Assembly: GCA_938003725.1 (NCBI GenBank)
Contig: CALKXX010000121.1
Coordinates: 1-22,011 of the forward strand
Length of the DNA: 22,011 nucleotides
Origin: an uncultured Sphingomonadaceae bacterium
GTDB lineage: Bacteria; Pseudomonadota; Alphaproteobacteria; Sphingomonadales; Sphingomonadaceae
Direction: 5' to 3'
In this document: positions 15,623 through 22,011 of the stretch, piece by piece
How positions within the stretch are numbered: position 1 is the first letter of the stretch
Layout: the number at the start of each line of letters is the position of its first letter
Notes under the pieces: model-generated
What the model saw: only the letters and a program-made list of their open reading frames with translations
What the model was told of the DNA's origin: nothing
The model's database searches: none
Translations under genes and position numbers: made by a program

Positions 15623-15777
15623 ATAGTCCTATTCGTAACCTATGTCCTGTGCGTTACATGCTGCGACAGATTAGTGAAACCCTTGGTTATAATATCCGAA
15701 CCAGTGGTCTAAAATTGCGGTAACACTCAATAAATCTTGAAAATAGCCAGAAATATTGTGGGGAAATACTGGCAGGC

Positions 15778-16524
15778 TTAACGGATATCGGGATATTCAT
15801 CGGCCAGCCGTTCACGGGCGCCCATCGCCCACATCAGTGCGACTTTCAGATATATCCAATTGGCCTGCCAACGGCCCCATGCCGTAATCCGCCGATCCGA
15901 TGTCCAAACCCAGCGCGGTATCATGCGGATTTTACCAAAACGAGACAATTTGATGCAAAGATCGGCTTCCTCCATTACCACCAGTCGTTCATCACAGCCA
16001 CCAATTGCCAGGAACTGTTCTCGCCTGAAAAACATCGCATGGTCACCAAATAAAAGCCGCACACCACGCAGGAACAGATGTGGCCGGGTAAGGAGTGGCG
16101 CATACCAGGTCTTTATACAGTTATGCAGCGTCGAACCCCACCGTGTTCCTTGCGGTCCGGCAATACGCGGCGTGAAGCTGGCCAGACCCGTTTTGCCGTC
16201 CGCCATCGCAGAACGGATCACCGCCACTGCATCTGTTGGTAACATACTGTCGGCATGGAGCACGCAGACAATCTCGCCCTGTGCTTCCCGCACTCCGAAA
16301 TTGACCTGTGCGCCGCGTCCCTTTTTGGGTGCAGTAATGACTTGCAATCCTGCAGCCTGCGCAAGCGGGATAGACGCATCGGAACTGCCACCGTCGACAA
16401 TCAAAATCTCGTCTGCTGGTGGGTCCAGCGACCTGACGCAATCCAGAGTATTGGGCAATGCCCGCTCTTCATTGAGCATCGGGATCAAAATCGTAACCCG
16501 GTTCACGAATTCAGCCATGGCCAT
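15778..16524 (-). CDS. GT2-family transferase, rSAM/selenodomain-associated transferase 2 type (TIGR04283-like)
   Basis: A 248-residue GT-A fold glycosyltransferase-like protein. VTILIPMLNEE (10-20), IVDGGSSDAS (42-51), KKGRGAQVNFG (67-77) and the metal-site equivalent LHADS (89-93) fit family 2. The middle part, FGDHAMFFRREQFLAIGGCDE followed by MEEADLCIKLSRFG and TSDRR, matches the subgroup named transferase 2, rSAM/selenodomain-associated, now often annotated arsenosugar biosynthesis glycosyltransferase. The donor and acceptor are unknown. It may start at 16524 or at a second ATG six bases in. Its start overlaps the end of the next upstream gene by 22 bases, so the two are translationally linked and probably act together. 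Confidence 0.85.
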   Translation of the reverse strand: MAMAEFVNRVTILIPMLNEERALPNTLDCVRSLDPPADEILIVDGGSSDASIPLAQAAGLQVITAPKKGRGAQVNFGVREAQGEIVCVLHADSMLPTDAVAVIRSAMADGKTGLASFTPRIAGPQGTRWGSTLHNCIKTWYAPLLTRPHLFLRGVRLLFGDHAMFFRREQFLAIGGCDERLVVMEEADLCIKLSRFGKIRMIPRWVWTSDRRITAWGRWQANWIYLKVALMWAMGARERLADEYPDIR

Positions 16525-17087
16525 CGATCCAGATCATCAGGGCGGTCGCAGTCATGTAATGTTTCTAACAGTTTAAATCCAATTTTTCGCTGTCGCAAAC
16601 GATGGAGCGTATCGGGCATAACATGTTCGGTACTCCAGCGCATGTTTTGAAATAGAAAGGGATAGGGCCTTGCTATACCGATAAGATAATAACCGCCGTC
16701 GTCTGCCGGTCCAATAACCACGTCGGTTTTTTGCAGGGTATCAATCGCCGCCTTTACGTGTCTGGTGGATAAATCGGGTGTATCGGCGCCTAAAAATATG
16801 ACGGGTGCAGGGTCAATCGCGGCTAACAAACGGTCTGACAGATCGCCTTCTACCTGCGGTTCATAAACAAGGTCGCTACCCAACCACTGGGAAAAAGCAT
16901 CGGCGTTGCTGCCGCTATACCGGATTTCGATGGATTCCCCGATATGCTTGAGTGTCTTCACCGTCCGTTCGGTCAGCTGCTTATGTACCGCAGCGGCCCC
17001 ATCAGCACCCAATGCCGGGATCAGACGTGTTTTCGCAGACCCCGGAACGGGATAACGGGTGAATAGCACCAATCGAACTGTATTCAC
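16503..17087 (-). CDS. DUF2064 glycosyltransferase-like protein, rSAM/selenodomain-associated transferase 1 type (TIGR04282-like)
   Basis: A 194-residue nucleotidyl/glycosyl-transferase-like protein of the DUF2064 family. LFTRYPVPGSAKTRL (8-22) is the signature N-terminus resembling CofC-like nucleotidyltransferases; GDLSDRL, IFLGADTPDLS and GPADDGGYYLIG follow in order. These bind a nucleotide-linked donor in related folds, but no member's reaction is established as far as I know. The start is a GTG at 17087; no in-frame ATG or strong ribosome site lies upstream, and the family motif begins only about seven residues in, so the start cannot move far. It is the first gene of a minus-strand operon (this gene, GT2, then the radical SAM gene) and is divergent from the CxxC protein gene at 17281. 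Confidence 0.85.
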   Translation of the reverse strand: MNTVRLVLFTRYPVPGSAKTRLIPALGADGAAAVHKQLTERTVKTLKHIGESIEIRYSGSNADAFSQWLGSDLVYEPQVEGDLSDRLLAAIDPAPVIFLGADTPDLSTRHVKAAIDTLQKTDVVIGPADDGGYYLIGIARPYPFLFQNMRWSTEHVMPDTLHRLRQRKIGFKLLETLHDCDRPDDLDRWPWLNS

Positions 17088-17280
17088 GAGTCGAGGCCGG
17101 CAAAAAAAAGCATGCTTTTATGGTCCTTGTTGATGGTGGCAGGGTAGCACATGTTCCAATTGAAACGGCGATATCGTTATACAAATTTTATTATTTTCAA
17201 ACCGGTCTGTAACAAAATGCTATGCTTCTGCGAAACTATACTGGGATTCAAAATCCGACATGAAAGTTTAGGAGTGCAAT
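17088..17280. promoter_or_regulatory. Divergent promoter region with a 14-bp palindrome
   Basis: This 193-base gap drives the transferase operon leftwards and the CxxC/glycosyltransferase pair rightwards. AAAAGCATGCTTTT at 17106-17119 is a perfect palindrome close to the leftward start and may be an operator. On the right, TATACT at 17237-17242 is a good -10 candidate with no matching -35 box, followed by the small dyad GGATT-CAA-AATCC at 17244-17256 and the ribosome site AGGAG at 17270-17274. Confidence 0.35.
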
Positions 17281-17616
17281 ATGAAAAAACTGAGTTTAGT
17301 TTTGGCGACAGCATCTGTGATGATTGCGGCACCAGCATTGGCGTCTGGCGGCGGTGGGGGCGGCGGTTATAGTGGCGGTGGCGGCTTTGGCGCGTCTCAA
17401 CCACGTGATCCGCGCAAGGTTGCATATAGCAAAGGTAAAAGAGCATTTAAAAAGAACATTACCTGCAAGAAATGCGCCTATAAGGGCGGCTTTACCGATG
17501 GAAAAACAGCGCGCGAAGTTGCCGCGAAGGTGAAGGCTGGCGAATTTAATCTGAAGGCCAAACAGCGGCAAGCCGTGCTCTATTACATGTCGGAACGCTA
17601 TAGCATCGTGCCTTGA
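17281..17616 (+). CDS. Small exported glycine-rich CxxC protein, paralogue of the one at 11383-11724
   Basis: A 111-residue protein of unknown function. The signal peptide MKKLSLVLATASVMIAAPALA ends in a standard ALA-S site near residue 21. A glycine-rich segment (about 23-37) is followed by a basic stretch and the domain shared with the other copy: ITCKKCAY (C62, C65), GKTAREVA, AGEF and a final QAVLYYMSERYSI. The position after the second cysteine is not histidine, so haem attachment in the usual way is not expected. AGGAG lies six bases before the ATG. The stop codon overlaps the start of the large glycosyltransferase fusion (TTGA), so production of the two is coupled, and this copy is tied to the glycosyl-transfer cluster, unlike its paralogue. 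Possible roles are a disulphide or metal protein in the periplasm; this is inference. Confidence 0.85.
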   Translation: MKKLSLVLATASVMIAAPALASGGGGGGGYSGGGGFGASQPRDPRKVAYSKGKRAFKKNITCKKCAYKGGFTDGKTAREVAAKVKAGEFNLKAKQRQAVLYYMSERYSIVP

Positions 17617-19634
17617 GTCAATATTCAGCTATCGCCCGACCGAAGGACATAGCGACAGTCTTTTCTACAATATTTCCGGTGATAGCGGCAATCGCGACCA
17701 CCGCTGGACTGGTATTGTTATCGCAAAGCAATGACAGCGCGATCCTGCCCTATGTTGCGTTGCTTAGCCTTGGCAGTTTGGCCGTTTTCATCGGTATCTG
17801 GCGATTGCCGGCACTGACGGCGCGGACCGTATTTGGCGTTGCCCTGATGCTTCATATCATTGCGGTCTTTGGCTTCGCGGCTTTTGAAGATGACTATTTC
17901 CGGTTCATTTGGGACGGATGGAGGCTGATAGAATCGGGTACTCCCTATGGTGTTGCACCTGCCGAATTTTTTGGACAGGCCCTCCCCGATAACAGTCTTT
18001 CTCTGATCTTGGATGGGGTGAACAATCCGCATTTACCGACAATTTACGGCCCAACCTTGCAATTTATATTTTCGCTGGCCTATCTGTCTGTTGACGCGGA
18101 CCCGGTGGGCCTGCGGATATTTTTTGCTATCATCAACCTGATACTTGTGGCGTTGCTGCTGCGGTGGACCAGCCCTGAAAAAGCGGCACTATATGCTTGG
18201 TGCCCCTTGGTATTGGCAGAAACGATCATCCACATTCACCCCGATGGTATAATGGCGATGTTGCTGCTTGCGGGTATATTATTGGCAAAGCGTTATCCGC
18301 TGGCTACCGGCTTATTCTTCGGACTAGCTGCAGGTGCCAAAATTGTCGCCCTCGCCCTTTGGCCCCTACTTTTGCGCATGGGATGGCGGGCCGTGGTATC
18401 TGCTATCGGAACATTGGTGGTTATCTATGGCATTTTCCTGATCCAGGGACAGGGTGCAGGGTTCGATTCAACCGGCGTTTTCGCGGCTGATTGGTATTAT
18501 AACCCCATGGGCTTTGCGTTACTCGATGCGCTGCTGCCTTCCTCGATAGCAAGGCTCAGCGCTGCATTGATCGGCATTGGTATGATCATGGTCCTGCACG
18601 CTCGTACACGCAGTTTAGAAGGCGCCCCGATCGCCGCCATATTCGGTATCATATTGCTGTTCGCGCCTGCCGTGAACGCCTGGTATTTATTGTGGATATT
18701 GCCGTTTGCGACAAAGAGCCGGATGATCTGGCCTTTCGCGGCGGCAGTCGTATTGCCGCTCAGCTATTTGACGGGTCTTAACCTTGAAAACCCGGCACTC
18801 ATGGATTTCGAAGTGCACTGGATGGCCCGGATAGCTCAGATCATCATCTTGCTGACCGCCATTTTCTGGGATTATCGTCGTTATCAAAGACAGAACAAAA
18901 CCCGCGATTCAGTAGAGGCTTTACCCACACCAATAGCGCAGCCCCGGGTTGCGGTCATCATCCCGGCACTGAACGAGGAAAATTCAATCGGAGATGTTGT
19001 TCGGAACATTAAGTCGCAAAACTGGTCTGCGCCGCCCTGCGTCATAGTCGCTGACAATGGCTCTACGGACGGGACCGCCAAACGGGCTTTGGCCGCCGGA
19101 GCGACAATTGTAAGCGAACCCAGGCGCGGTTATGGCGCTGCATGTTTGGCCGGCATAGCCGCCGCACCGACAGATACGAATATATTCCTGTTCATGGACG
19201 GTGACGGTGCAGATGTGCCGGAGGAAGGGCCGGGTTTGATCGCACCGTTGACAGACGGTACGGCCGATCTGGTCATCGGATCACGGGCTTTGGGGCAAAT
19301 GCAGACAGGCGCCATGACCTTTCCGCAGCAATTTGGAAATTGGCTGGCGACCTGCCTGGCATGGCTAATTTGGGGTAAGAGAATGACCGATCTTGGCCCA
19401 TTTCGAGCCATTCGTACCGATGCGCTTAATCGCCTGAATATGGCCGACAAGGACTTTGGCTGGACCATTGAGATGCAGATCAAAGCCGTACAACAAGATA
19501 TGCGCATAGCCGAACGCCCGGCCAATTACCGCCGCCGTAACGGTATATCCAAAATATCGGGTACGGTACGCGGGGTGCTGCTCGCCGGGAACAAAATATT
19601 ATATGTGATCGGAAGGGAAGCGTTCTTCCGTTAA
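17613..19634 (+). CDS. Fusion of membrane GT-C glycosyltransferase and GT2 (dolichol-phosphate mannosyltransferase-like) domain
   Basis: A 673-residue two-part enzyme. Residues 1 to about 425 are a polytopic membrane protein with about a dozen hydrophobic segments; its first large loop reads EDDYFRFIWDGWRLIESGTP, the acidic GT-C pattern of enzymes that use polyprenyl-phosphate sugars (GT87-like). Residues about 445-673 are a soluble GT2 domain: VAVIIPALNEEN, ADNGSTDGTA, RRGYGAACLAGI, FMDGDGAD (metal site near 529) and DLGPFRAIRTDAL, as in polyprenyl-phosphate sugar synthases. The natural reading is that the GT2 part charges a lipid carrier in the cytoplasm and the GT-C part uses it across the membrane; this is inferred. 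The start is a TTG overlapping the previous stop as TTGA; the next ATG in frame would remove membrane segments. It converges on the DUF547 gene with a two-base gap. Confidence 0.87.
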   Translation: MSQYSAIARPKDIATVFSTIFPVIAAIATTAGLVLLSQSNDSAILPYVALLSLGSLAVFIGIWRLPALTARTVFGVALMLHIIAVFGFAAFEDDYFRFIWDGWRLIESGTPYGVAPAEFFGQALPDNSLSLILDGVNNPHLPTIYGPTLQFIFSLAYLSVDADPVGLRIFFAIINLILVALLLRWTSPEKAALYAWCPLVLAETIIHIHPDGIMAMLLLAGILLAKRYPLATGLFFGLAAGAKIVALALWPLLLRMGWRAVVSAIGTLVVIYGIFLIQGQGAGFDSTGVFAADWYYNPMGFALLDALLPSSIARLSAALIGIGMIMVLHARTRSLEGAPIAAIFGIILLFAPAVNAWYLLWILPFATKSRMIWPFAAAVVLPLSYLTGLNLENPALMDFEVHWMARIAQIIILLTAIFWDYRRYQRQNKTRDSVEALPTPIAQPRVAVIIPALNEENSIGDVVRNIKSQNWSAPPCVIVADNGSTDGTAKRALAAGATIVSEPRRGYGAACLAGIAAAPTDTNIFLFMDGDGADVPEEGPGLIAPLTDGTADLVIGSRALGQMQTGAMTFPQQFGNWLATCLAWLIWGKRMTDLGPFRAIRTDALNRLNMADKDFGWTIEMQIKAVQQDMRIAERPANYRRRNGISKISGTVRGVLLAGNKILYVIGREAFFR

Positions 19635-19636
19635 GC

Positions 19637-20584
19637 TTAGGCCGTTTTCTTCCGGCGACGGCGACGGACAACCATTATGATGCCGCCAATTATGACCAGA
19701 AGAACACCACCGGCAGCGAATCCCAAAACAGGGTTCGATCTTATCAGCCATAGAGGCGAGATAAAGTTGGAGTTCCCGGCGGTGCGCGTTCCATTGCTGT
19801 CATTGAGCCGCCAGTCATATTCCAGAAACGAAATCTCCATATCGCCGCTATCAAGTGCTTCGATATCATCAGCGGTCAAACCCAGACTATCGGCATAAAG
19901 AGCAAAAAACTCATCCAGAGTTTCGGCGCCGCGCCACCCCTGCTCGAAATCATCGCCATACCAGTTGAAGATGCTCGACACAGCGAGATTTCCATCCTCA
20001 AGCCGGTTGCGAGTGCGGTCGCTCAAAAAACCTTTGGTCATCATCTCTAATTGCTGTTCCAACTTGCTTCCGACAAAAGCTTCGTTGAGTAAGGCTGGGC
20101 AACCAATGCTTGCGCAGTTCACACCAAAATGGATGCGCGGGTCATTATATAGTCCGCTGCCGCGGATCATATCATGCTCGATATTGTCCAGAGATACCGT
20201 CTCACCCAAAAGAGGGATAAATGCCTTTTGCCAGGGCGATTGGGTTAACGATCCCAGTTCCTTGATCGACGCCAGATCGGGATATTGGGTAAGAATCAAC
20301 TCGACCGTCCAGGCATTATAGGCATTGATCAGGAAAGCGAGTTGATCCGGCTTCGACCAGGCATCAAATTCCGCGCGGCTGACCTTTGCCATCGCATCCA
20401 GATAGGATTTCAGGGCAGCGCGATCCTCTTCAAATTCCGCATAGTTTACGGTTGAGGAGCTGGCATCTGGCGCCATTTCTACGTTCTCGGTCAAAAGAGT
20501 ATCCCAGCTGGCATGGTCAAAATCTGCCGCCTGTGCGGGCGCAGAAACAAGAAGGGATAACAGGACGGTATAATGATGTTTCAT
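19637..20584 (-). CDS. DUF547 protein, exported and C-terminally anchored
   Basis: A 315-residue protein of the DUF547 family, whose biochemical role is unknown. The signal peptide (MKHHYTVLLSLLVSAPAQA, cleavage about residue 20) is followed by the family core: DQLAFLINAYNAWTVELIL near 80-98, VSLDNIEHDMIRG, then DPRIHFGVNCASIGCPALL with a CxxxxC pair. A C-terminal membrane helix (GFAAGGVLLVIIGGIIMVV) ends in a run of Arg/Lys, so the domain should sit in the periplasm with a cytoplasmic basic tail. AAGGA six bases before ATG 20584 supports the start. DUF547 genes often sit near radical SAM and transferase 1/2 genes in my recollection, which would fit this neighbourhood. It is transcribed towards the glycosyltransferase fusion. 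Confidence 0.88.
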   Translation of the reverse strand: MKHHYTVLLSLLVSAPAQAADFDHASWDTLLTENVEMAPDASSSTVNYAEFEEDRAALKSYLDAMAKVSRAEFDAWSKPDQLAFLINAYNAWTVELILTQYPDLASIKELGSLTQSPWQKAFIPLLGETVSLDNIEHDMIRGSGLYNDPRIHFGVNCASIGCPALLNEAFVGSKLEQQLEMMTKGFLSDRTRNRLEDGNLAVSSIFNWYGDDFEQGWRGAETLDEFFALYADSLGLTADDIEALDSGDMEISFLEYDWRLNDSNGTRTAGNSNFISPLWLIRSNPVLGFAAGGVLLVIIGGIIMVVRRRRRKKTA

Positions 20585-20920
20585 TTCGATCCTTGCGGAA
20601 TAACTATGCGATATATGCGAAGTGCTTAAACACTATTCGTTCCAAAACCGGCGAGAGTTACAATGCGTAAAAAAAATCAGATGCGAATATCGTGGCCGCG
20701 CTTTTTCAATCTGCGTTGGCGATATAGGCCGATTGCCGCAAGGATGGCCGATAAATTCCATATTGGCAATCTTGTCCGTCAACCTAGTGTAAGCGCCCTT
20801 GCCGAAGGAAACAGGTTTTCATTAAGCTGCAGAAATGGTGCACGGTTTAGGGTCAGGACCTAGCTCGGCGCGAACTGGTCTCAAATATGTCATACCCTGC
20901 TATCGGGGAATTCTATTTGC

Positions 20921-20949
20921 ATATCAGGAAACAACTCTACTGATATCAG
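20921..20949. promoter_or_regulatory. Nested dyad ATATCAG-N12-CTGATATCAG
   Basis: ATATCAG at 20921-20927 pairs with CTGATAT at 20940-20946, which is itself part of the perfect palindrome CTGATATCAG at 20940-20949. The half-site thus occurs three times in 29 bases. It may be a protein-binding site, but it lies 350 bases from the next start on either side. Confidence 0.25.
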
Positions 20950-21169
20950 CGATTTTTGATTTTTTCAGTTGAGTTATTTGCCGCTTGGCATAATCGTTGA
21001 CAACGTTTGTTTTGGGCGAAAAGCCAGATTGTTTCTGTCTGTAAACGAACGTTGCATTGCGGGCGACGCCAACGCCTTTCCCCGCCGATGACCTCGTTTT
21101 GACAGCTGTGCACGAACGTGGACCTCATGTGCTGAGGCTCGCGAAGTTCTGCGTGGCTTCGATGTCACA

Positions 21170-21185
21170 CAACGCTATAGTGTTG
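21170..21185. promoter_or_regulatory. Imperfect 16-bp palindrome upstream of the inositol phosphate synthase gene
   Basis: CAACGCTATAGTGTTG matches its own reverse complement at 14 of 16 positions. It lies about 115 bases before the start codon, a reasonable place for an operator. No known consensus is recognised. Confidence 0.25.
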
Positions 21186-21297
21186 ATCGCACAATGGTAA
21201 TCGAAATTGACTAAGTTTTGTGCTCAGGCTAGTGCGGCGTCAGTGCATTCGTCAATACAGGCAAAAGTGCAGCCCTCCGGATAGTTAAGGCGCGTTA

Positions 21298-22011
21298 ATG
21301 ACAAAAATCCGTATCGCAATTATTGGAATAGGCAATTGTGCAAGTTCTCTAATTCAAGGCGTTAACTATTACAAAACCACTGATAGAACAGAAGGCCTGA
21401 TCAATAGAAATATTGGTGGATATAGTGTGGGTGACGTAGAAGTGGTCCTCGCTTATGATATTGACGAGCGAAAAGTTGGTAAAGATATATCCGAGGCGAT
21501 TTTTTCTGGACCCAATAATACTTTAGAATTTGACCGCGACATCCCAGCCAACGGATTGAACGTCAATATGGGTCCTGTGCTTGATGGCGTTGCTCCGCAT
21601 ATGCTAACAGCGGGGGAGCGTGGTTTTCGTCTGTCAGATGCGGACGAACCATCGGCCGATGATGTTATTGCGGCGTTGAAAGAGTCGAAAGCCGATGTGC
21701 TGGTAAACTTTCTTCCGGTCGGCTCTCAAAAAGCAACGGAATTCTATGTCGATTGCGCTTTGCAGGCTGGCGTTGCGGTGGTTAACTGTATTCCTGTATT
21801 TATAGCAAGCGATCCAGTCTGGGCGGGAAAATTTAAGGCCACGAATCTACCCATTATAGGCGATGACATTAAGGCGCAAATTGGCGCGACGATTATTCAC
21901 CGCGTCTTGGCAGATTTATTCGCTGCGCGGGGTGTTAAGGTAAAACGTACATACCAGCTTAACACTGGCGGCAATACAGACTTTATGAACATGATGGATA
22001 GGTCTCGTCTG
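21298..22011 (+). CDS. ino1: Myo-inositol-1-phosphate synthase (3' end outside window)
   Basis: The first 238 residues of an enzyme usually about 360 long; it converts glucose 6-phosphate to myo-inositol 1-phosphate (inositol-3-phosphate) with bound NAD in the cytoplasm. GIGNCASSLIQG at 9-20 is the NAD-binding turn, VLAYDIDERKVGKDI follows, then VNFLPVGS, VNCIPVFIAS and GDDIKAQIGATIIHR, the conserved catalytic lysine region, and QLNTGGNTDFMNM. This pattern is the short actinobacterial/archaeal type, not the long eukaryotic form. AAGG lies seven bases before ATG 21298. The product could feed phosphatidylinositol, inositol-containing solutes or sugar lipids; what follows in the operon is out of view. 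It is the only inositol gene seen here. Confidence 0.92.
   Translation, partial: MTKIRIAIIGIGNCASSLIQGVNYYKTTDRTEGLINRNIGGYSVGDVEVVLAYDIDERKVGKDISEAIFSGPNNTLEFDRDIPANGLNVNMGPVLDGVAPHMLTAGERGFRLSDADEPSADDVIAALKESKADVLVNFLPVGSQKATEFYVDCALQAGVAVVNCIPVFIASDPVWAGKFKATNLPIIGDDIKAQIGATIIHRVLADLFAARGVKVKRTYQLNTGGNTDFMNMMDRSRL

Larger units (their letters stand above)
20585..21297. other. 713-base region without a convincing gene
   Basis: It should hold the DUF547 promoter at the left and the inositol phosphate synthase promoter at the right. A 66-codon plus-strand frame at 20663-20863 starts at an ATG with only a poor ribosome site and has a basic, pattern-free product. Near 21101-21214 a 37-codon open stretch reads fairly naturally (AREVLRGFDVTQRYSVDRT) but lacks a start and may be a gene remnant or chance. 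No tRNA or repeat array is seen. Confidence 0.45.

Noticed and set aside
20663..20863. 66-codon plus-strand frame in the gap before the inositol phosphate synthase gene
   Set aside because: Poor ribosome site, a strongly basic product and no family resemblance; not supported as a gene.

Overview
The window looks like an alphaproteobacterial chromosome segment, most likely Sphingomonadales. Two genes point there: sciP (DUF1153), a cell-cycle regulator confined to Alphaproteobacteria, and a single-chain propionyl-CoA synthase of the kind studied in Erythrobacter. Base composition looks moderate by eye (GC a little above half) and is fairly even apart from AT-rich gene gaps. I see no insertion sequence, integrase, tRNA, rRNA or CRISPR array. 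The genus cannot be fixed from the sequence alone.

Layout. 1-3815 (minus): the N-terminal 1271 residues of a giant secreted protein with a LEPR-type leader, a DUF4347 domain and alternating cadherin-like/Ig-like repeats; it runs off the left edge. 4285-4581: sciP, followed by a strong hairpin. 4951-10485: propionyl-CoA synthase (pcs), one 1844-residue chain with ligase, enoyl-CoA hydratase and enoyl-CoA reductase parts, converting 3-hydroxypropionate to propionyl-CoA. 10708-11205: a lipoprotein cytochrome c. 11383-11724 (minus): a small exported protein with a CxxC motif and no known function. 12093-13595: a two-gene operon of a fatty acid hydroxylase-type membrane enzyme and a membrane-anchored rhodanese. 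13797-14666: mtnP (methylthioadenosine phosphorylase).

14663-20584 is the most unusual part. On the minus strand lie a radical SAM protein with extra C-terminal cysteines and two glycosyltransferase-like proteins of the families historically called rSAM/selenodomain-associated transferase 2 and 1 (now often labelled arsenosugar biosynthesis). Divergent from them, a second small CxxC protein, paralogous to the one at 11383-11724, is translationally coupled by a TTGA overlap to a 673-residue fusion of a membrane GT-C glycosyltransferase and a GT2 dolichol-phosphate-mannose-synthase-like domain. A DUF547 exported, C-terminally anchored protein converges on the fusion. Together with mtnP, which recovers sugar phosphate from a 5'-modified adenosine, this could be a pathway making and exporting an unusual glycoside or glycolipid. 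That link is inference; no arsenic methyltransferase or typical ArsS is present.

21298-22011: the first 238 residues of a myo-inositol-1-phosphate synthase, cut by the right edge, preceded by a 713-base stretch without a convincing gene.
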